64,000 nt of DNA from Saccharospirillum salsuginis (GCF_014651855.1 NZ_BMXR01000007.1:124001-188000); one strand, 5' to 3'. Shown: positions 1 through 11,970, counted from the first letter of the stretch. The notes: generated by a model not told the origin, from the sequence alone. Made by a program: numbers and translations.

Positions 1-59
1 GCGAATTCGATCAGTTCGTCCTCGGACAGGAGGTTCTTGCCCAAAATGATAGCGGCCAT
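1..59 (-). CDS. N-terminal end of an unidentified protein (partial)
   Basis: Reading leftwards from an ATG at 57-59 the frame stays open to the window edge and gives about 19 residues beginning MAAIILGKNLLSEDELIEF. The rest lies outside the window, so no family can be named. The bases before the ATG contain only a weak purine-rich stretch as ribosome binding site. The gene faces away from the palindrome-bearing gap at 60-489, which holds no other convincing gene. Confidence 0.35.
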   Translation of the reverse strand, partial: MAAIILGKNLLSEDELIEF

Positions 60-185
60 GGGGTCTCAGCTCGTAACTGAATGATGTTACCCATCGTATC
101 GGCGGGCATGGCCTCAGGTTTAGTCGGTGGCTTCGAAAATGTGACGGAGTTTTGGGTGGAAAAATTCCCGGGAATCCGCGCCTGC

Positions 186-282
186 TGCCAGGGGTTCCCA
201 TTTGGGGTCGCCGTAAACCCTTCCATGGGGGCTAAACTTCGGCATCCATGCCTCAGATTCCCCCAAATGGGGACCCCTGGCA
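186..282 (-). repeat. Long structured palindromic element, copy 1 of 3
   Basis: The outer arms 186-207 and 260-282 are complementary (TGCCAGGGGT... against ...ACCCCTGGCA). Inside are a small hairpin GGCATCCATGCC at 241-252 and a conserved asymmetric core that reads AGCCCCCATGGA followed by GGGTTTACGGCGAC on the minus strand. The same core and layout recur at 3934-4030 and 7891-7985 in the opposite orientation, with different arm sequences. It sits in the gene-free stretch 60-489, which otherwise shows only the REP copy at 403. Confidence 0.75.
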
Positions 283-402
283 TCAGTCGCTCGCTCCTGC
301 GGCTTCTATATCACAGACCATCAGAAATTCAGCCTTCTTTCTTATTTCGACTTACTCCCTGTTGGCTATCTATTCGGACCTGTTGCCGGGCATGCACAAC
401 CT

Positions 403-426
403 GTAGGAGCGCACGCCGTGCGCGAC
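403..426 (+). repeat. REP-like palindrome, type A
   Basis: One copy of the 24-base imperfect palindrome GTAGGAGCGCAC...GTGCGCGAC, found about 28 times in this window in both orientations. No REP-associated tyrosine transposase is visible here, so mobilisation would be in trans. Confidence 0.85.
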
Positions 427-489
427 ACTAACGGTGGCACCAGTACAACCGCTCACACAAGGCGCACGCGGACCATGGCTCCCGTAGAA

Positions 490-1053
490 TCAGCCTTCTT
501 TCTTATGCCGACTCTGCCAAAGCACTTCCTGCTGCCCGTCTTTTCGGGCCAGGTGCCGGGCATAGACAAACAACAGGTCCGACAGGCGGTTCAGGTATTG
601 TTGCGCCAGGACGTGCCCCTTCGGCTCGGCGTTGTTGAACGAGACCATGGTCCGCTCGGCGCGCCGGCAGACGCTGCGTGCCATGTGGCACCGTGCCGCG
701 GCTTCGTTGCCGCCGGGCAGGATGAAGTTTTTCAGCGGTGGCAGGGCTTCGTTCAATCGGTCGATGTGGGTTTCAAGGTCCGAGACCAGGGCTTCTTCGA
801 GCAGTTCGTAGCCGGGCATGGCCAGTTCGCCGCCGAGGTCGAACAGGTCGTGCTGGATCTGGCTCAGCATGGCCTGGTCGGAGGCTTCGTCGGCCACTGC
901 GATCATCAGCCAGCCGATGATCGAGTTCAGTTCGTCGATGTCGCCGATGGCGGCGATGCGCAGGCTGTCCTTGCCGATGCGGCCCTGCATGCCGAGCCCG
1001 GTTTCGCCCTTGTCGCCGGTTCGGGTGTAAATCTTCGATAGTCGATGTCCCAT
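490..1053 (-). CDS. ATP:cob(I)alamin adenosyltransferase, PduO type
   Basis: A 187-residue protein matching the PduO/MMAB family of corrinoid adenosyltransferases, which transfer the 5'-deoxyadenosyl group of ATP to cob(I)alamin to make adenosylcobalamin in the cytoplasm. The N-terminus carries the family ATP-binding signature RTGDKGETGL (about residues 10-20). Further family segments are DELNSIIG (about 40) and the helix with ARSVCRRAERTM (about 125-136). The length is normal for a single-domain PduO enzyme. It lies downstream of the histidine kinase on the same strand, separated by a 183-base gap filled by a paired repeat, so it is probably a separate transcription unit. The family call is secure. 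Whether it serves synthesis or salvage cannot be seen, because no other cobalamin gene is present. Confidence 0.9.
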   Translation of the reverse strand: MGHRLSKIYTRTGDKGETGLGMQGRIGKDSLRIAAIGDIDELNSIIGWLMIAVADEASDQAMLSQIQHDLFDLGGELAMPGYELLEEALVSDLETHIDRLNEALPPLKNFILPGGNEAAARCHMARSVCRRAERTMVSFNNAEPKGHVLAQQYLNRLSDLLFVYARHLARKDGQQEVLWQSRHKKEG

Positions 1054-1109
1054 CTTTCGCTCTCTTGATGCTCTGGATTTAGTTACCCACCGTATGTTGG
1101 CACAGTTTC

Positions 1110-1224
1110 GTAGGGCAGAAGAGGCCTAGCCGATATCTGCCGTTGGAAGGATACCGTGACACGGTCCAGCCCACAGGCACAGTTGGCAATGGCAGATTAC
1201 GGCCTTTGGCCTCTTCTGCCCTAC
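1110..1224. repeat. Paired inverted element, type B, copy 1
   Basis: Two roughly 33-base units in inverted orientation: GTAGGGCAGAAGAG...GATATCTGCC at 1110-1143, and its complement ending CTCTTCTGCCCTAC at 1191-1224. A small internal hairpin (ACCGTGACACGGT) lies between them. The same pair recurs at 34490-34574 and 37011-37135. It occupies the gap between the histidine kinase and the adenosyltransferase gene. Confidence 0.8.
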
Positions 1225-1236
1225 GGTAGGGAGGGG

Positions 1237-2903
<1,667 letters not shown>

Positions 2904-2907
<4 letters not shown>

Positions 2908-3794
2908 GAACGGGCCTTAAGGACTGCCTCATACCAGCGAGTCAGTTTAGGCGCTTTTATGTCCGCCTCAAAGGCCATTCGAATCAGAAAGCCGTTGATG
3001 AACTCGATTTCGGTCGGTCGGCCGGCTTCGACGTCCACACGCATCGAAGAGTGGTTACCGGCGGTGGCGCGGGCGACCGCGCGAATGCGCTCGGCCAGAT
3101 CGTCCGGCAGCGGGTGGTCGCAGGCTCGGGCGATGGCCCGGATCTCGTCACTGAGCGCATCGACCTCAAAGGCCCAGTCTTCTTCGGCCAGGGCGCCGTT
3201 GGGCAGTCGTTCGACGGCGGTGATCGGGTTGATGACGGCGTTGATGGCCAGCTTGAGCCAGAGCTGGTCTGCCGGGGAATTGTCCCATTGCCAGACCAGC
3301 GGTCCGGCCTGGTCACACAGCCAGTGGCCGAGGGTTCGGGTACGTTCGCTCAAAGCGTCGCCTTCGGCCGGGCCGATCCAGGTTTCCCCCTGGCCGGTGT
3401 GGACGATGCGACCGCTGTCGTCGATCAGGGCGCCCTCGGTGGTCGAACCCCACAGTACCCGCCCCGGTGCCTGGTTCGCCAGCCATTGTTGCGGCCCGAG
3501 TCCATTGCAGCAGACCAGCCAGCTGACGTCGGGCAGCATGGGCAGCAAGGGTGTGACGGCCATTTCGACCTGGGTGGCCTTGCAGGTGACCAGTACCAGG
3601 TCGATGCTGGCGAAGTCCGTTCCTTCGGGCGGGAATCGCCAGTTCAGAGTGTGAGGTTGACCCTGGTCGACCAGGGTGTCGGGCAGGGTAAGGTCCGGAC
3701 GGTGGCGGAAGGCCATCGGGGTGGAGACATGTTGCAGGTGCCAGGCGAAAAGTCCGCCGATGGCACCTGGGCCAATGATCAGGACTGTGGTCAC
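2904..3794 (-). CDS. panE: 2-dehydropantoate 2-reductase (ketopantoate reductase)
   Basis: A 296-residue protein of the PanE/ApbA family, which reduces 2-dehydropantoate to pantoate with NADPH in pantothenate and CoA synthesis. The N-terminus has the dinucleotide-binding motif GPGAIGG (about residues 8-14). The central WLKLAINAVINPITAV segment (about 180-195) carries the family's catalytic lysine and the NP pair. The C-terminal EIEFINGFLI matches the conserved acidic end of the substrate site. It is the first gene of a pair with the histidine kinase, whose ATG lies inside its stop region. ApbA/PanE paralogues of unknown substrate exist, so the exact reaction is slightly less certain than the family. 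Confidence 0.85.
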
Positions 3795-3933
3795 AGGTGA
3801 TTCCGGTGTTGCAATGTCATCCCATGGTAACGCTGGAGGCAGAGTGATTCATCCTGGATAGGGCCGTGCGGGATGTCGCCCACTCAACCCGTCCATGGGG
3901 GCTTGACGGCAGCACCGATGGCTAGCGCCGGCC

Positions 3934-4030
3934 GCCGGGTTGACCCAGGCGGGGATGTCGACAGCCATGGATGGCTGTCGTCAAGCCTCCATGGATGGAT
4001 TCACGGCGACCCCGACTGGGTCAACCCGGC
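3934..4030 (+). repeat. Long structured palindromic element, copy 2 of 3
   Basis: The arms are GCCGGGTTGACCCAG... at 3934-3954 and ...CTGGGTCAACCCGGC at 4010-4030. An inner hairpin CAGCCATGGATGGCTG lies at 3962-3977. The conserved core AAGCCTCCATGGATGG followed by CACGGCGACCCC precedes the right arm. The stem sequence differs from copies 1 and 3 but pairs just as well. Confidence 0.75.
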
Positions 4031-4058
4031 AGCCGGTGCGGGTTCTGGTATACCCCCG

Positions 4059-5048
4059 TTAGGCGCTGCGATTCCCGCGCCACAGGTGTAAAGCCTGCCG
4101 CTGGTCCGCCGGTATATCGTTCAACCGCAACATCGCCTGTTCCAGCATCCAGTCGGCCGTATCCGGCAGCGCCTGGCGGGAATCGACCAGATCCAGCTGG
4201 ATGCAGCCGGACAGGGTCACGAAGCCGGCCGAGGTCGAGTAGGCCTTGGTGAAAATCGCCTGGTCGAGCCGCCGGATCAGGGCCTGGGAGGCGACGCTGT
4301 CGCCAGGGCCGTAAAACAGCAGCCCCAGGGTGTTCTCACCCAGGCGGGCGATGTCGTCCAGCGGGCGGGAGTGTTCCTTCAGGCGCTGGCTGGCCTGGCG
4401 GATAATCTCCTTTTTCAGCGCCCGGCCGTAGCGTTGTTCCAGTTCGGCGAGGTTGTCCAGCCGGCACAGTACCAGGCCCAGATGGCCGGCCCGCCCTTTC
4501 ATTTGCAGCAGGCCGCGTTCCAACTGTTGGCGAATGAACTGGGCATTGCCCAATCCCGTCGCCGCATCCAGCCGATTCATCCGGGTTACGACACGGAACT
4601 GCTCCTTGAGTTGACGTTCGCGCTCCAACAGGGAATTGTGCAGGCGGGACAGGCGCTGACCGGCGTGTACCCGGGCCTGCAACTGGGTCTTCAGTTGGGT
4701 TTTGCCGATGAAATCGTCCACGCCCTGGGCGAACGCCTGTTGCATGGCGGCGTCATCTTCTTTGGCGGTCAGCAGCATGACGTAGGTGAAGTGATTCTGG
4801 CGCCGGTTGAGTTCGCGCACCAGTTGGGTCAGTTCCAGGCCGTCCATGCCGGGCATCAGCCAGTCCGCCAGCAGCAATTCGGCGGGGCGTTGCTTCAGCG
4901 CATCCAGGGCGTCAATGGCGTTGTCGGCGATGCGGATATCGCGAAAACCGGCCGACTGAAGCATACGCTGAATGAGGGCGCTGCTGAATTTGGTGTCGTC
5001 CACGATTAGAATGGACGTTGACTGAGGGGCGTTCGAGGTGTTGGTCAT
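4059..5048 (-). CDS. Response regulator with degenerate GGDEF domain
   Basis: A 329-residue two-domain protein. The CheY-like receiver (about residues 10-130) is intact: acidic pair D17/D18, phospho-acceptor D62 in LLLADWLMPGMDG, T94 and K116. After a helical linker (about 130-160) comes a domain with GGDEF topology (ATGLGNAQFIRQQL, LVLCRLDNLAELEQRYG). Its signature loop reads RLGENTLGLLF where active diguanylate cyclases have GGDEF or GGEEF. Metal-binding and catalytic residues are therefore missing, and the domain probably acts as a GTP sensor or protein-binding module, not an enzyme. It is transcribed towards panE and the histidine kinase, about 260 bases away across palindrome copy 2. The receiver call is secure; the role is unknown. 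Confidence 0.85.
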   Translation of the reverse strand: MTNTSNAPQSTSILIVDDTKFSSALIQRMLQSAGFRDIRIADNAIDALDALKQRPAELLLADWLMPGMDGLELTQLVRELNRRQNHFTYVMLLTAKEDDAAMQQAFAQGVDDFIGKTQLKTQLQARVHAGQRLSRLHNSLLERERQLKEQFRVVTRMNRLDAATGLGNAQFIRQQLERGLLQMKGRAGHLGLVLCRLDNLAELEQRYGRALKKEIIRQASQRLKEHSRPLDDIARLGENTLGLLFYGPGDSVASQALIRRLDQAIFTKAYSTSAGFVTLSGCIQLDLVDSRQALPDTADWMLEQAMLRLNDIPADQRQALHLWRGNRSA

Positions 5049-5230
5049 GGTCCGTTTCCCTGGCGTTGGGTACTCTTGTCACACTCACCGGGGCTGGATG
5101 TCACCCTGATTCGGAGTACCGGATTGATATCATCGGCATTCATTGCCACCGTGGCAGTATAAGCCTCGGCGGGTGCCTCAGGCAATGCCTCCCGTCACAG
5201 ACCCGTAAACCGGCCAATTAGAGGGCGTCA

Positions 5231-7111
5231 ATGGAAGTCGAACACCTGGAAATTCGTGAACATATGCGGCGATTCCCGCCCTTCGATGGGTTGTCCGAGG
5301 AGCGGTTGAACGACATCGCCTCCCAGGTCGAGGTCGGCTATTTCAAGGCCGGCAGCGTGATTCTGGAATTCGGACAGGACATCAAAGACCTCTATTACAT
5401 CCGCAGCGGGGCCGTCGAGATCTATCGCCGCAATGGCGAACTGTACAATCGACTGTCGGAAGGCGAGATTTTCGGGCAATTGGGTCTGCTCATGAGCCGC
5501 AAGGCCCGTTTCCCGGCCAAGGCGCTTGAAGACACCCTCATTTATTTCATCAACCAGGAGCTGTTCGACGTCCTGTGGGAAAATGAGGATGAATTCGCCG
5601 ATTTCGTCGAGATTGAAGACCAGTATGGCCTGCGCAAAGCCATAACCCAGCGCCAAAGCGAGAACGACCTGCTGTCGTCCCGGGTGCGCAAGCTCATCAC
5701 CCGCGAGCCGGTCGCGCTGCCGAGCAAGACCTCGCTCCAGGATGTCGCCCGGCACATGACCGACGAAGGCGTCTCTTCCCTCATTATTACCGAGGACCAG
5801 GTGGGTGAGGGCGGTGAAGCCCACCCCAGAATGGTCGGCATCATCACCGACCGGGATCTGCGTACCCGGGCATTGGCCGAGGGGCTCGCCTACGACACAC
5901 CGATCGCGGACATCATGTCGTCCGACCTGATCACCGTCGGCGCCGACGACTTCGTGTTCGAGGCGATGCTGATGATGCTGCGCTACAACATCCACCACCT
6001 GCCGGTACTGCACCGCGACCGGCCCATCGGTGTGATCGCGCTGTCGGACATCATTCGATACGAATCCCAGAGCAGCATCTATCTGGTCAACGACATTCAC
6101 CACAAGCAAAACCAGGCGGAACTGGGCGCCCTGACGCCGGACATTCGCGCCACTTTCGTGCGCATGGTCAACGAGGATGCCAATTCCCACATGATCGGCA
6201 GTGCCATCGCCGGCATTGGCCGCAGCATCACCCAGCGACTGCTGGAGCTGGCCGAAGCCGAGCTCGGTCCACCGCCGGTACCCTATTGCTTCCTGGCGTT
6301 GGGCTCGATGGCGCGCGACGAGCAGTTCGTGGTTACCGATCAGGACAACGCCCTGGTGCTCGACGACGCTTTCGACCCGGAACAACACGACGATTACTTC
6401 ATGAAGCTCGCCACCTACGTCAGTGACGGTCTGGCCGCCTGCGGCTACGACTACTGCAAGGGTGGCATCATGGGCACCAACCCCACCTGGCGGCAGCCGT
6501 TGCAGGTCTGGAAGCAATACTTCACCGACTGGATCGAAAAGCCCGACCCGCAGGCGCTGCTCAACAGCTCGATCTTCTTCGACCTGGACGGCATTTACGG
6601 CGAGACCGACTTCGCCGAGATCCTCAAGGACCTTGTCGCCCGGCGTGCCCGGCGCAGCCAGATGTTCCTGGCCTGCCTGGCCCGCAACGCCCTGAACCGG
6701 ACGCCGCCGCTCGGTTTTTTCCGCACGTTCGTTATGGAAAACGACGGCAAGCACAACAATTCCATCAATCTGAAACGTCGGGGCACCGCGCCGTTGGCCG
6801 ACGTCATTCGCGTGCACGCGCTGGCCTGCGGGTCCACCGCGCAAAACTCCTTCGACCGGCTCGACGCCATCGCCGATGCCCGTGTGCTCGGCCACACCAA
6901 CGGCGACGAACTGCGCGACGCGCTCGAATTCATGGCCATCGTCCGCGCCCGCCACCAGGCGCTGGATATCGAAGCCGGACGCGACCCCGACAACAACGTC
7001 GAACCCGAACACCTGTCGTCGCTCGAACGGCGCACGCTCAAAGACGCCTTCCAGATCCTCAGTAACGCCCAGAAATTTCTGAAAATGCGTTACCAGGTCA
7101 ATCGGGTGTGA
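5231..7111 (+). CDS. cNMP-binding/CBS/DUF294 nucleotidyltransferase-like signalling protein
   Basis: A 626-residue multidomain cytoplasmic protein. It has a Crp-like cyclic nucleotide-binding domain (about residues 15-130), a CBS pair (about 150-300, with VVGIITDRDL-type and PIGVIALSDI-type turns), and a DUF294 nucleotidyltransferase domain with the GlnD-like motif GSMARDEQFVVTDQD (about 358-372). A DUF294 C-terminal helical substrate-binding domain completes it. Proteins of this layout are thought to couple nucleotide sensing to a nucleotidyl transfer, but the substrate is not established. A GAGGG ribosome site precedes the ATG. The downstream exonuclease begins five bases after its stop, so the two form an operon, a pairing also common in related bacteria. 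Confidence 0.88.
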   Translation: MEVEHLEIREHMRRFPPFDGLSEERLNDIASQVEVGYFKAGSVILEFGQDIKDLYYIRSGAVEIYRRNGELYNRLSEGEIFGQLGLLMSRKARFPAKALEDTLIYFINQELFDVLWENEDEFADFVEIEDQYGLRKAITQRQSENDLLSSRVRKLITREPVALPSKTSLQDVARHMTDEGVSSLIITEDQVGEGGEAHPRMVGIITDRDLRTRALAEGLAYDTPIADIMSSDLITVGADDFVFEAMLMMLRYNIHHLPVLHRDRPIGVIALSDIIRYESQSSIYLVNDIHHKQNQAELGALTPDIRATFVRMVNEDANSHMIGSAIAGIGRSITQRLLELAEAELGPPPVPYCFLALGSMARDEQFVVTDQDNALVLDDAFDPEQHDDYFMKLATYVSDGLAACGYDYCKGGIMGTNPTWRQPLQVWKQYFTDWIEKPDPQALLNSSIFFDLDGIYGETDFAEILKDLVARRARRSQMFLACLARNALNRTPPLGFFRTFVMENDGKHNNSINLKRRGTAPLADVIRVHALACGSTAQNSFDRLDAIADARVLGHTNGDELRDALEFMAIVRARHQALDIEAGRDPDNNVEPEHLSSLERRTLKDAFQILSNAQKFLKMRYQVNRV

Positions 7112-7115
7112 TGCC

Positions 7116-7847
7116 GTGTTCTATCTGAACCGCGAACCGCACCCCGCCGACTGCGTGCCCGACTGGTCCGAACGCTTCCAGGAACTGGCCGCGCAGGCGC
7201 GGGACGAGCGCCTGCGCCGTTTCTACCAGGCCGGCAGTGTCACCCCGGATACCCCGTTGAGCGACGTTCCTTTCGTCGCACTCGATTTCGAAACCACGGG
7301 GCTGAACCCGAATCGGCACTCCATCGTCAGCATCGGCCTCGTACCGTTCGACCTCAACCGCATCCGCGTACGCGGCTCGAAGCACTGGATCGTCAAACCC
7401 AGGCTGCCCCTGCACCAGCGCTCCATCACCTTTCACCGCATCACCCACTCCGACATCCGCAGCGCCCCCGACCTCGACGAGGTGCTCGACGACCTCCTGC
7501 AGTCCCTGGCCGGTCGCATCGTTGTCGTCCACCACCGGTCCATCGAGCGGCAATTCCTCGACGTCGCCGTGCGCGTCCGCCTCAGGGAGAGCATCGAATT
7601 CCCCGTCGTCGACACCATGGAGCTCGAAGCCCGCCTCCACCGCAAACGCCGTCGCGGGGCGCTGGCCAAACTCTTCGGGCGTGATCCCGTCTCCATCCGG
7701 CTCGCCGACAGCCGCGAGCGCTACGGTCTGCCCTACTATCCGCCGCACCACGCCCTGACCGACGCCCAGGCCAGCGCCGAGCTGCTGATCGCCCAGATCG
7801 CGGACCGGTTCTCGCCCGGCACCCCGATCCGCGAGATCTGGGCTTGA
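7116..7847 (+). CDS. DEDDh 3'-5' exonuclease (DnaQ-like)
   Basis: A 243-residue protein with the exonuclease fold of the DNA polymerase III epsilon subunit family. Exo I is FVALDFETTGLNP (about residues 52-64), with the metal-binding D and E. Exo II/III residues lie in the central part (VVHHRSIERQFL). The C-terminal HHALTDAQASAELL gives the His and Asp of the DEDDh class. The start is a GTG, because the ATG five bases upstream runs into a stop within six codons. It follows the cNMP/CBS/nucleotidyltransferase gene by only a few bases, so its substrate may be tied to that regulator. It is not the replicative epsilon subunit, as it lacks that protein's C-terminal tail. Confidence 0.88.
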   Translation: MFYLNREPHPADCVPDWSERFQELAAQARDERLRRFYQAGSVTPDTPLSDVPFVALDFETTGLNPNRHSIVSIGLVPFDLNRIRVRGSKHWIVKPRLPLHQRSITFHRITHSDIRSAPDLDEVLDDLLQSLAGRIVVVHHRSIERQFLDVAVRVRLRESIEFPVVDTMELEARLHRKRRRGALAKLFGRDPVSIRLADSRERYGLPYYPPHHALTDAQASAELLIAQIADRFSPGTPIREIWA

Positions 7848-7890
7848 ACGGAGCATGGAGGAGACCCTGCCGCTGATACGAGCGGTTGAT

Positions 7891-7985
7891 GCCGGTGGGG
7901 CTTAGCCGGGGATGTGCGAGGCATGGATGCCGAGGTCAAGCCCCCATGGACGGGTATACGGCGACCCCGGCTGAGCCCCACCGGC
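7891..7985 (+). repeat. Long structured palindromic element, copy 3 of 3
   Basis: The arms are GCCGGTGGGGCTTAGCC... at 7891-7912 and ...GGCTGAGCCCCACCGGC at 7965-7985. The inner hairpin GGCATGGATGCC is at 7920-7931 and the conserved core AAGCCCCCATGGACGG followed by ATACGGCGAC lies before the right arm. It sits between the exonuclease stop and the groES promoter; the gap 7848-8154 otherwise holds only that promoter. Confidence 0.78.
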
Positions 7986-8037
7986 AGCAAGCGCGGACCC
8001 GGGTTTGTCAAACCGAAAATTTTTTCGAATCCGGGGT

Positions 8038-8066
8038 GTTGAAATGATTTTTGCATGGCCCCATTA
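8038..8066 (+). promoter_or_regulatory. Sigma-32 (heat-shock) promoter of groESL
   Basis: GTTGAAA at 8038-8044 and CCCCATTA at 8059-8066, separated by 14 bases, match the RpoH consensus CTTGAAA-N13/14-CCCCATNT. It lies about 90 bases upstream of the groES start. No CIRCE (HrcA) inverted repeat is seen. Confidence 0.82.
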
Positions 8067-8154
8067 CTGGGGGGCATCGACATTCCGGGCGGTTCTGGAC
8101 GGAAACGCCCTGCTAACAAAAACCTCCCAACATGTGATTTAGGAGATTGGATCC

Positions 8155-8442
8155 ATGAAAATTCGTCCTTTGCATGATCGCGTAGTGGTACGCCGCAAGG
8201 AACAAGAGGAAAAGACCGCTGGTGGTATCGTGCTGCCGGGTTCTGCCAAAGAAAAACCCTCCCAGGGTGAAGTCCTGGCAGTGGGCAACGGCCGCATCCT
8301 TGACAACGGCGACACCAAACCACTGGATGTGAAGGTTGGCGACACCGTGGTCTTCGGTCAGTACGCGGGCAGCACCGTTAAAATCGAAGGTGAGGAACTG
8401 CTCATCATGACCGAAAGCGACATCTTCGGCGTAATCGAATAA
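8155..8442 (+). CDS. groES: Co-chaperonin GroES
   Basis: The 95-residue 10 kDa chaperonin that caps the GroEL ring and closes the folding chamber in the cytoplasm. The N-terminus [14 protein letters not shown] is the family signature. The mobile loop (about residues 17-32, [12 protein letters not shown]) and the C-terminal [18 protein letters not shown] end are complete. A GGAG ribosome site lies just upstream (TAGGAGATTGGATCC before the ATG). It is co-transcribed with groEL 41 bases downstream and controlled by the sigma-32-type promoter at 8038-8066. Confidence 0.98.
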   Translation: MKIRPLHDRVVVRRKEQEEKTAGGIVLPGSAKEKPSQGEVLAVGNGRILDNGDTKPLDVKVGDTVVFGQYAGSTVKIEGEELLIMTESDIFGVIE

Positions 8443-8477
8443 CAACCCCTGTCGTAACTCGAATTTTAGGAAGGTAA

Positions 8478-10133
<1,656 letters not shown>

Positions 10134-10161
10134 GCAGCCCGGAACCCTGTTCCAAACCTCG

Positions 10162-10189
10162 AAAAGCCCGGCGTTTTGCCGGGCTTTTT
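10162..10189 (+). terminator. Intrinsic terminator of groESL
   Basis: The stem AAAGCCCGGC...GCCGGGCTTTTT has a four-base TTTT loop and a T-run, 28 bases after the groEL stop. Confidence 0.9.
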
Positions 10190-10225
10190 AGTGTGTAACC
10201 CCCTCTGTCAGCGCGACGTAAAACG

Positions 10226-10253
10226 TTTGTCGCCCTAACCGGCCTTCTATACA
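10226..10253 (+). promoter_or_regulatory. Possible sigma-70 promoter of gspNCD
   Basis: TTTGTC at 10226-10231 and TATACA at 10248-10253, 16 bases apart, lie about 50 bases before the gspN ATG and after the groEL terminator. The -35 box is a poor match, so this is tentative. Confidence 0.35.
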
Positions 10254-10300
10254 CTGGCCTCCCGATAATCCGCAGGGAAGTTCAGCAACATCATCACTCC

Positions 10301-11035
10301 ATGAAAATAAATATTAGATTACTGGTACTCTTCGTCCTGGCGTACCTCGTGGCTCTGGTTGCCCTGACACCGCTCAGTTGGGTTCAGCAATACGCTGATC
10401 CGCTGTTGCGCGCTCAAGGCATTCAGTTGGACGACACGCACGGCAACCTCTGGCAGGGAAGTGGCCAATTGAACCTACGCACCAACGAATCGCTGCAACT
10501 CGAGTGGGATACCCGCCCGCTGGGGTTGTTCACCGGTCGTTTGCCGGTGGACGTTCGCCTGTCCAATCCGCACCTTGAAATGTCCGGTCAGGTACAGGTC
10601 AAGCCGACCGGCCTGGCCCTGAATGGCGTATCCGGCTACATCGACGAGCCGGTGTTCCAGCGTTTCGCCAGTGCCTATAACGCGAGCATCAAGGGGCGTC
10701 TGGTGGCTTCCGACGTCTCCGCCTCCGTCGGCTGGGGCCCGTCTCTGGGCGACGCCGATGGCGACCTGACCTGGTCCGGTGGCCCGCTCGATGTTCAGAT
10801 GGGGCGTTCCAACCGCACCTTCGAGGTTCCGCAAATGCAAGGGGACATCACCAGTGGCGACGAAGGCTGGCGCCTCGATATCCGCGCTCTGGACGATACC
10901 CCCCTGATCGACGCCTCCGTGGCGCGCGACGGCAATGCCCGCATCGCCGTTCAGCGCAGCCTGGCGGAACGTATGAATATTCCGGTACCTGGCGGCCGCC
11001 AGACGCTGGTTGAGATGTCCCAGAAGGTGTTTTAA
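10301..11035 (+). CDS. gspN: Type II secretion system protein N
   Basis: A 244-residue inner-membrane protein of the GspN family, anchored by an N-terminal membrane segment (about residues 5-25) with the rest in the periplasm. The family segment LTPLSWVQQYADPLL...GTLWQG is seen here as DDTHGNLWQGSGQL (about 44-57). GspN is an accessory T2SS component; its exact role in assembly is not settled. The stop codon directly abuts the gspC ATG. The order N-C-D differs from the enteric C-to-N operons. No good Shine-Dalgarno sequence precedes this ATG. Confidence 0.85.
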   Translation: MKINIRLLVLFVLAYLVALVALTPLSWVQQYADPLLRAQGIQLDDTHGNLWQGSGQLNLRTNESLQLEWDTRPLGLFTGRLPVDVRLSNPHLEMSGQVQVKPTGLALNGVSGYIDEPVFQRFASAYNASIKGRLVASDVSASVGWGPSLGDADGDLTWSGGPLDVQMGRSNRTFEVPQMQGDITSGDEGWRLDIRALDDTPLIDASVARDGNARIAVQRSLAERMNIPVPGGRQTLVEMSQKVF

Positions 11036-11956
11036 ATGGAATGGCTTAACCAGTCCCGTCGTTATTGGCTGATGCTCCAGAAAGTCCTGGTTGTTCTGCT
11101 GGTCATTTTCAGCGCGGTGCTCGCCGCCCGCTTTACCTGGCTTTGGCTTGAACCCGTTCCCGAGGTGTCGGCACCCACCATCCGTCCGGCCGCGAATGCG
11201 AACGGCGGCGGTGGCACCAATCTGGAACAGTTGGGCCGGCAATTGGCGTCCCGCGAGCTGTTCGGCGAATTCCAGCCGGAAGAAACCGAGCAGGAAGAGC
11301 AGCGCCCGGTCGAGGCGCCGGAGACCCAGTTGCGTTTGACCCTGCAAGCCGTCCTGGCACAAGCCGGCGAGGGCAAGGGCTTCGCCATCATCGCGCAGCG
11401 CAACGGCCAGTCGAAAGCGTTCGGCGTGGGTGACGATGTGTTCGGCCAGGCCGAACTGGCCGCCGTCTATGGCGACCGCGTCATCCTGAGCCGCAACGGT
11501 CAGATGGAAACGTTGCGCTATGAGCGTACCGAATCGTCGGCCATGTTGCAGCGGGCCGAGGAGGACACGACCGCCCGGGTGGAAGAAAACTTCGAAGAGA
11601 CTTTCGACCAGGCCCAGGAAGAAGTGAACAGCGGCGCCGACATGCGCGCCCAGATGGAGCAAGTCGCCTCCTATATACAACAGCGCGCCAATTCGGACCC
11701 GGAAGGGCTGCTCAACGAAGTCGGCCTGGAGCCAACCGGCGAAGGCTACCGGGTCACCCGGCGCGCGCGTCAGCTGCAAATGGCCGGTCTGCGGCCGGGT
11801 GACATCGTGACCGCGGTCAACGATAACCCGGTGGGCAACATCGCCCAGGACCAGGCGCTGCTGAACCAGGTCATGCAAAGCGGTGGTGAGCTGAAAATCC
11901 AGATTCAGCGTGGCTCCCGGACCTTCACCATTTATCAATCCATACCGAATTTCTGA
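11036..11956 (+). CDS. gspC: Type II secretion system protein C
   Basis: A 306-residue bitopic inner-membrane protein that links the inner-membrane platform to the GspD secretin. It has a cytoplasmic N-terminus, a membrane segment (about residues 14-38), and a linker. A homology-region domain (about 95-165, LRLTLQAVLAQ... to GQMETLRYER) follows, then a C-terminal PDZ domain (about 235-306, AGLRPGDIVTAVNDNPVG). The length and layout fit the family. It is translated immediately after gspN and 14 bases before gspD. Confidence 0.92.
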   Translation: MEWLNQSRRYWLMLQKVLVVLLVIFSAVLAARFTWLWLEPVPEVSAPTIRPAANANGGGGTNLEQLGRQLASRELFGEFQPEETEQEEQRPVEAPETQLRLTLQAVLAQAGEGKGFAIIAQRNGQSKAFGVGDDVFGQAELAAVYGDRVILSRNGQMETLRYERTESSAMLQRAEEDTTARVEENFEETFDQAQEEVNSGADMRAQMEQVASYIQQRANSDPEGLLNEVGLEPTGEGYRVTRRARQLQMAGLRPGDIVTAVNDNPVGNIAQDQALLNQVMQSGGELKIQIQRGSRTFTIYQSIPNF

Positions 11957-11970
11957 TCGGAACCGGCACT

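Noticed and set aside
81..431. 116-codon plus-strand frame in the first gap
   Set aside because: Spans palindrome copy 1 and a REP element; no ribosome site or family match.
5228..7012. 594-codon antisense frame opposite the cNMP/CBS gene
   Set aside because: Mirror of a well-supported multidomain gene; the product has no domain and is a typical GC-rich shadow.
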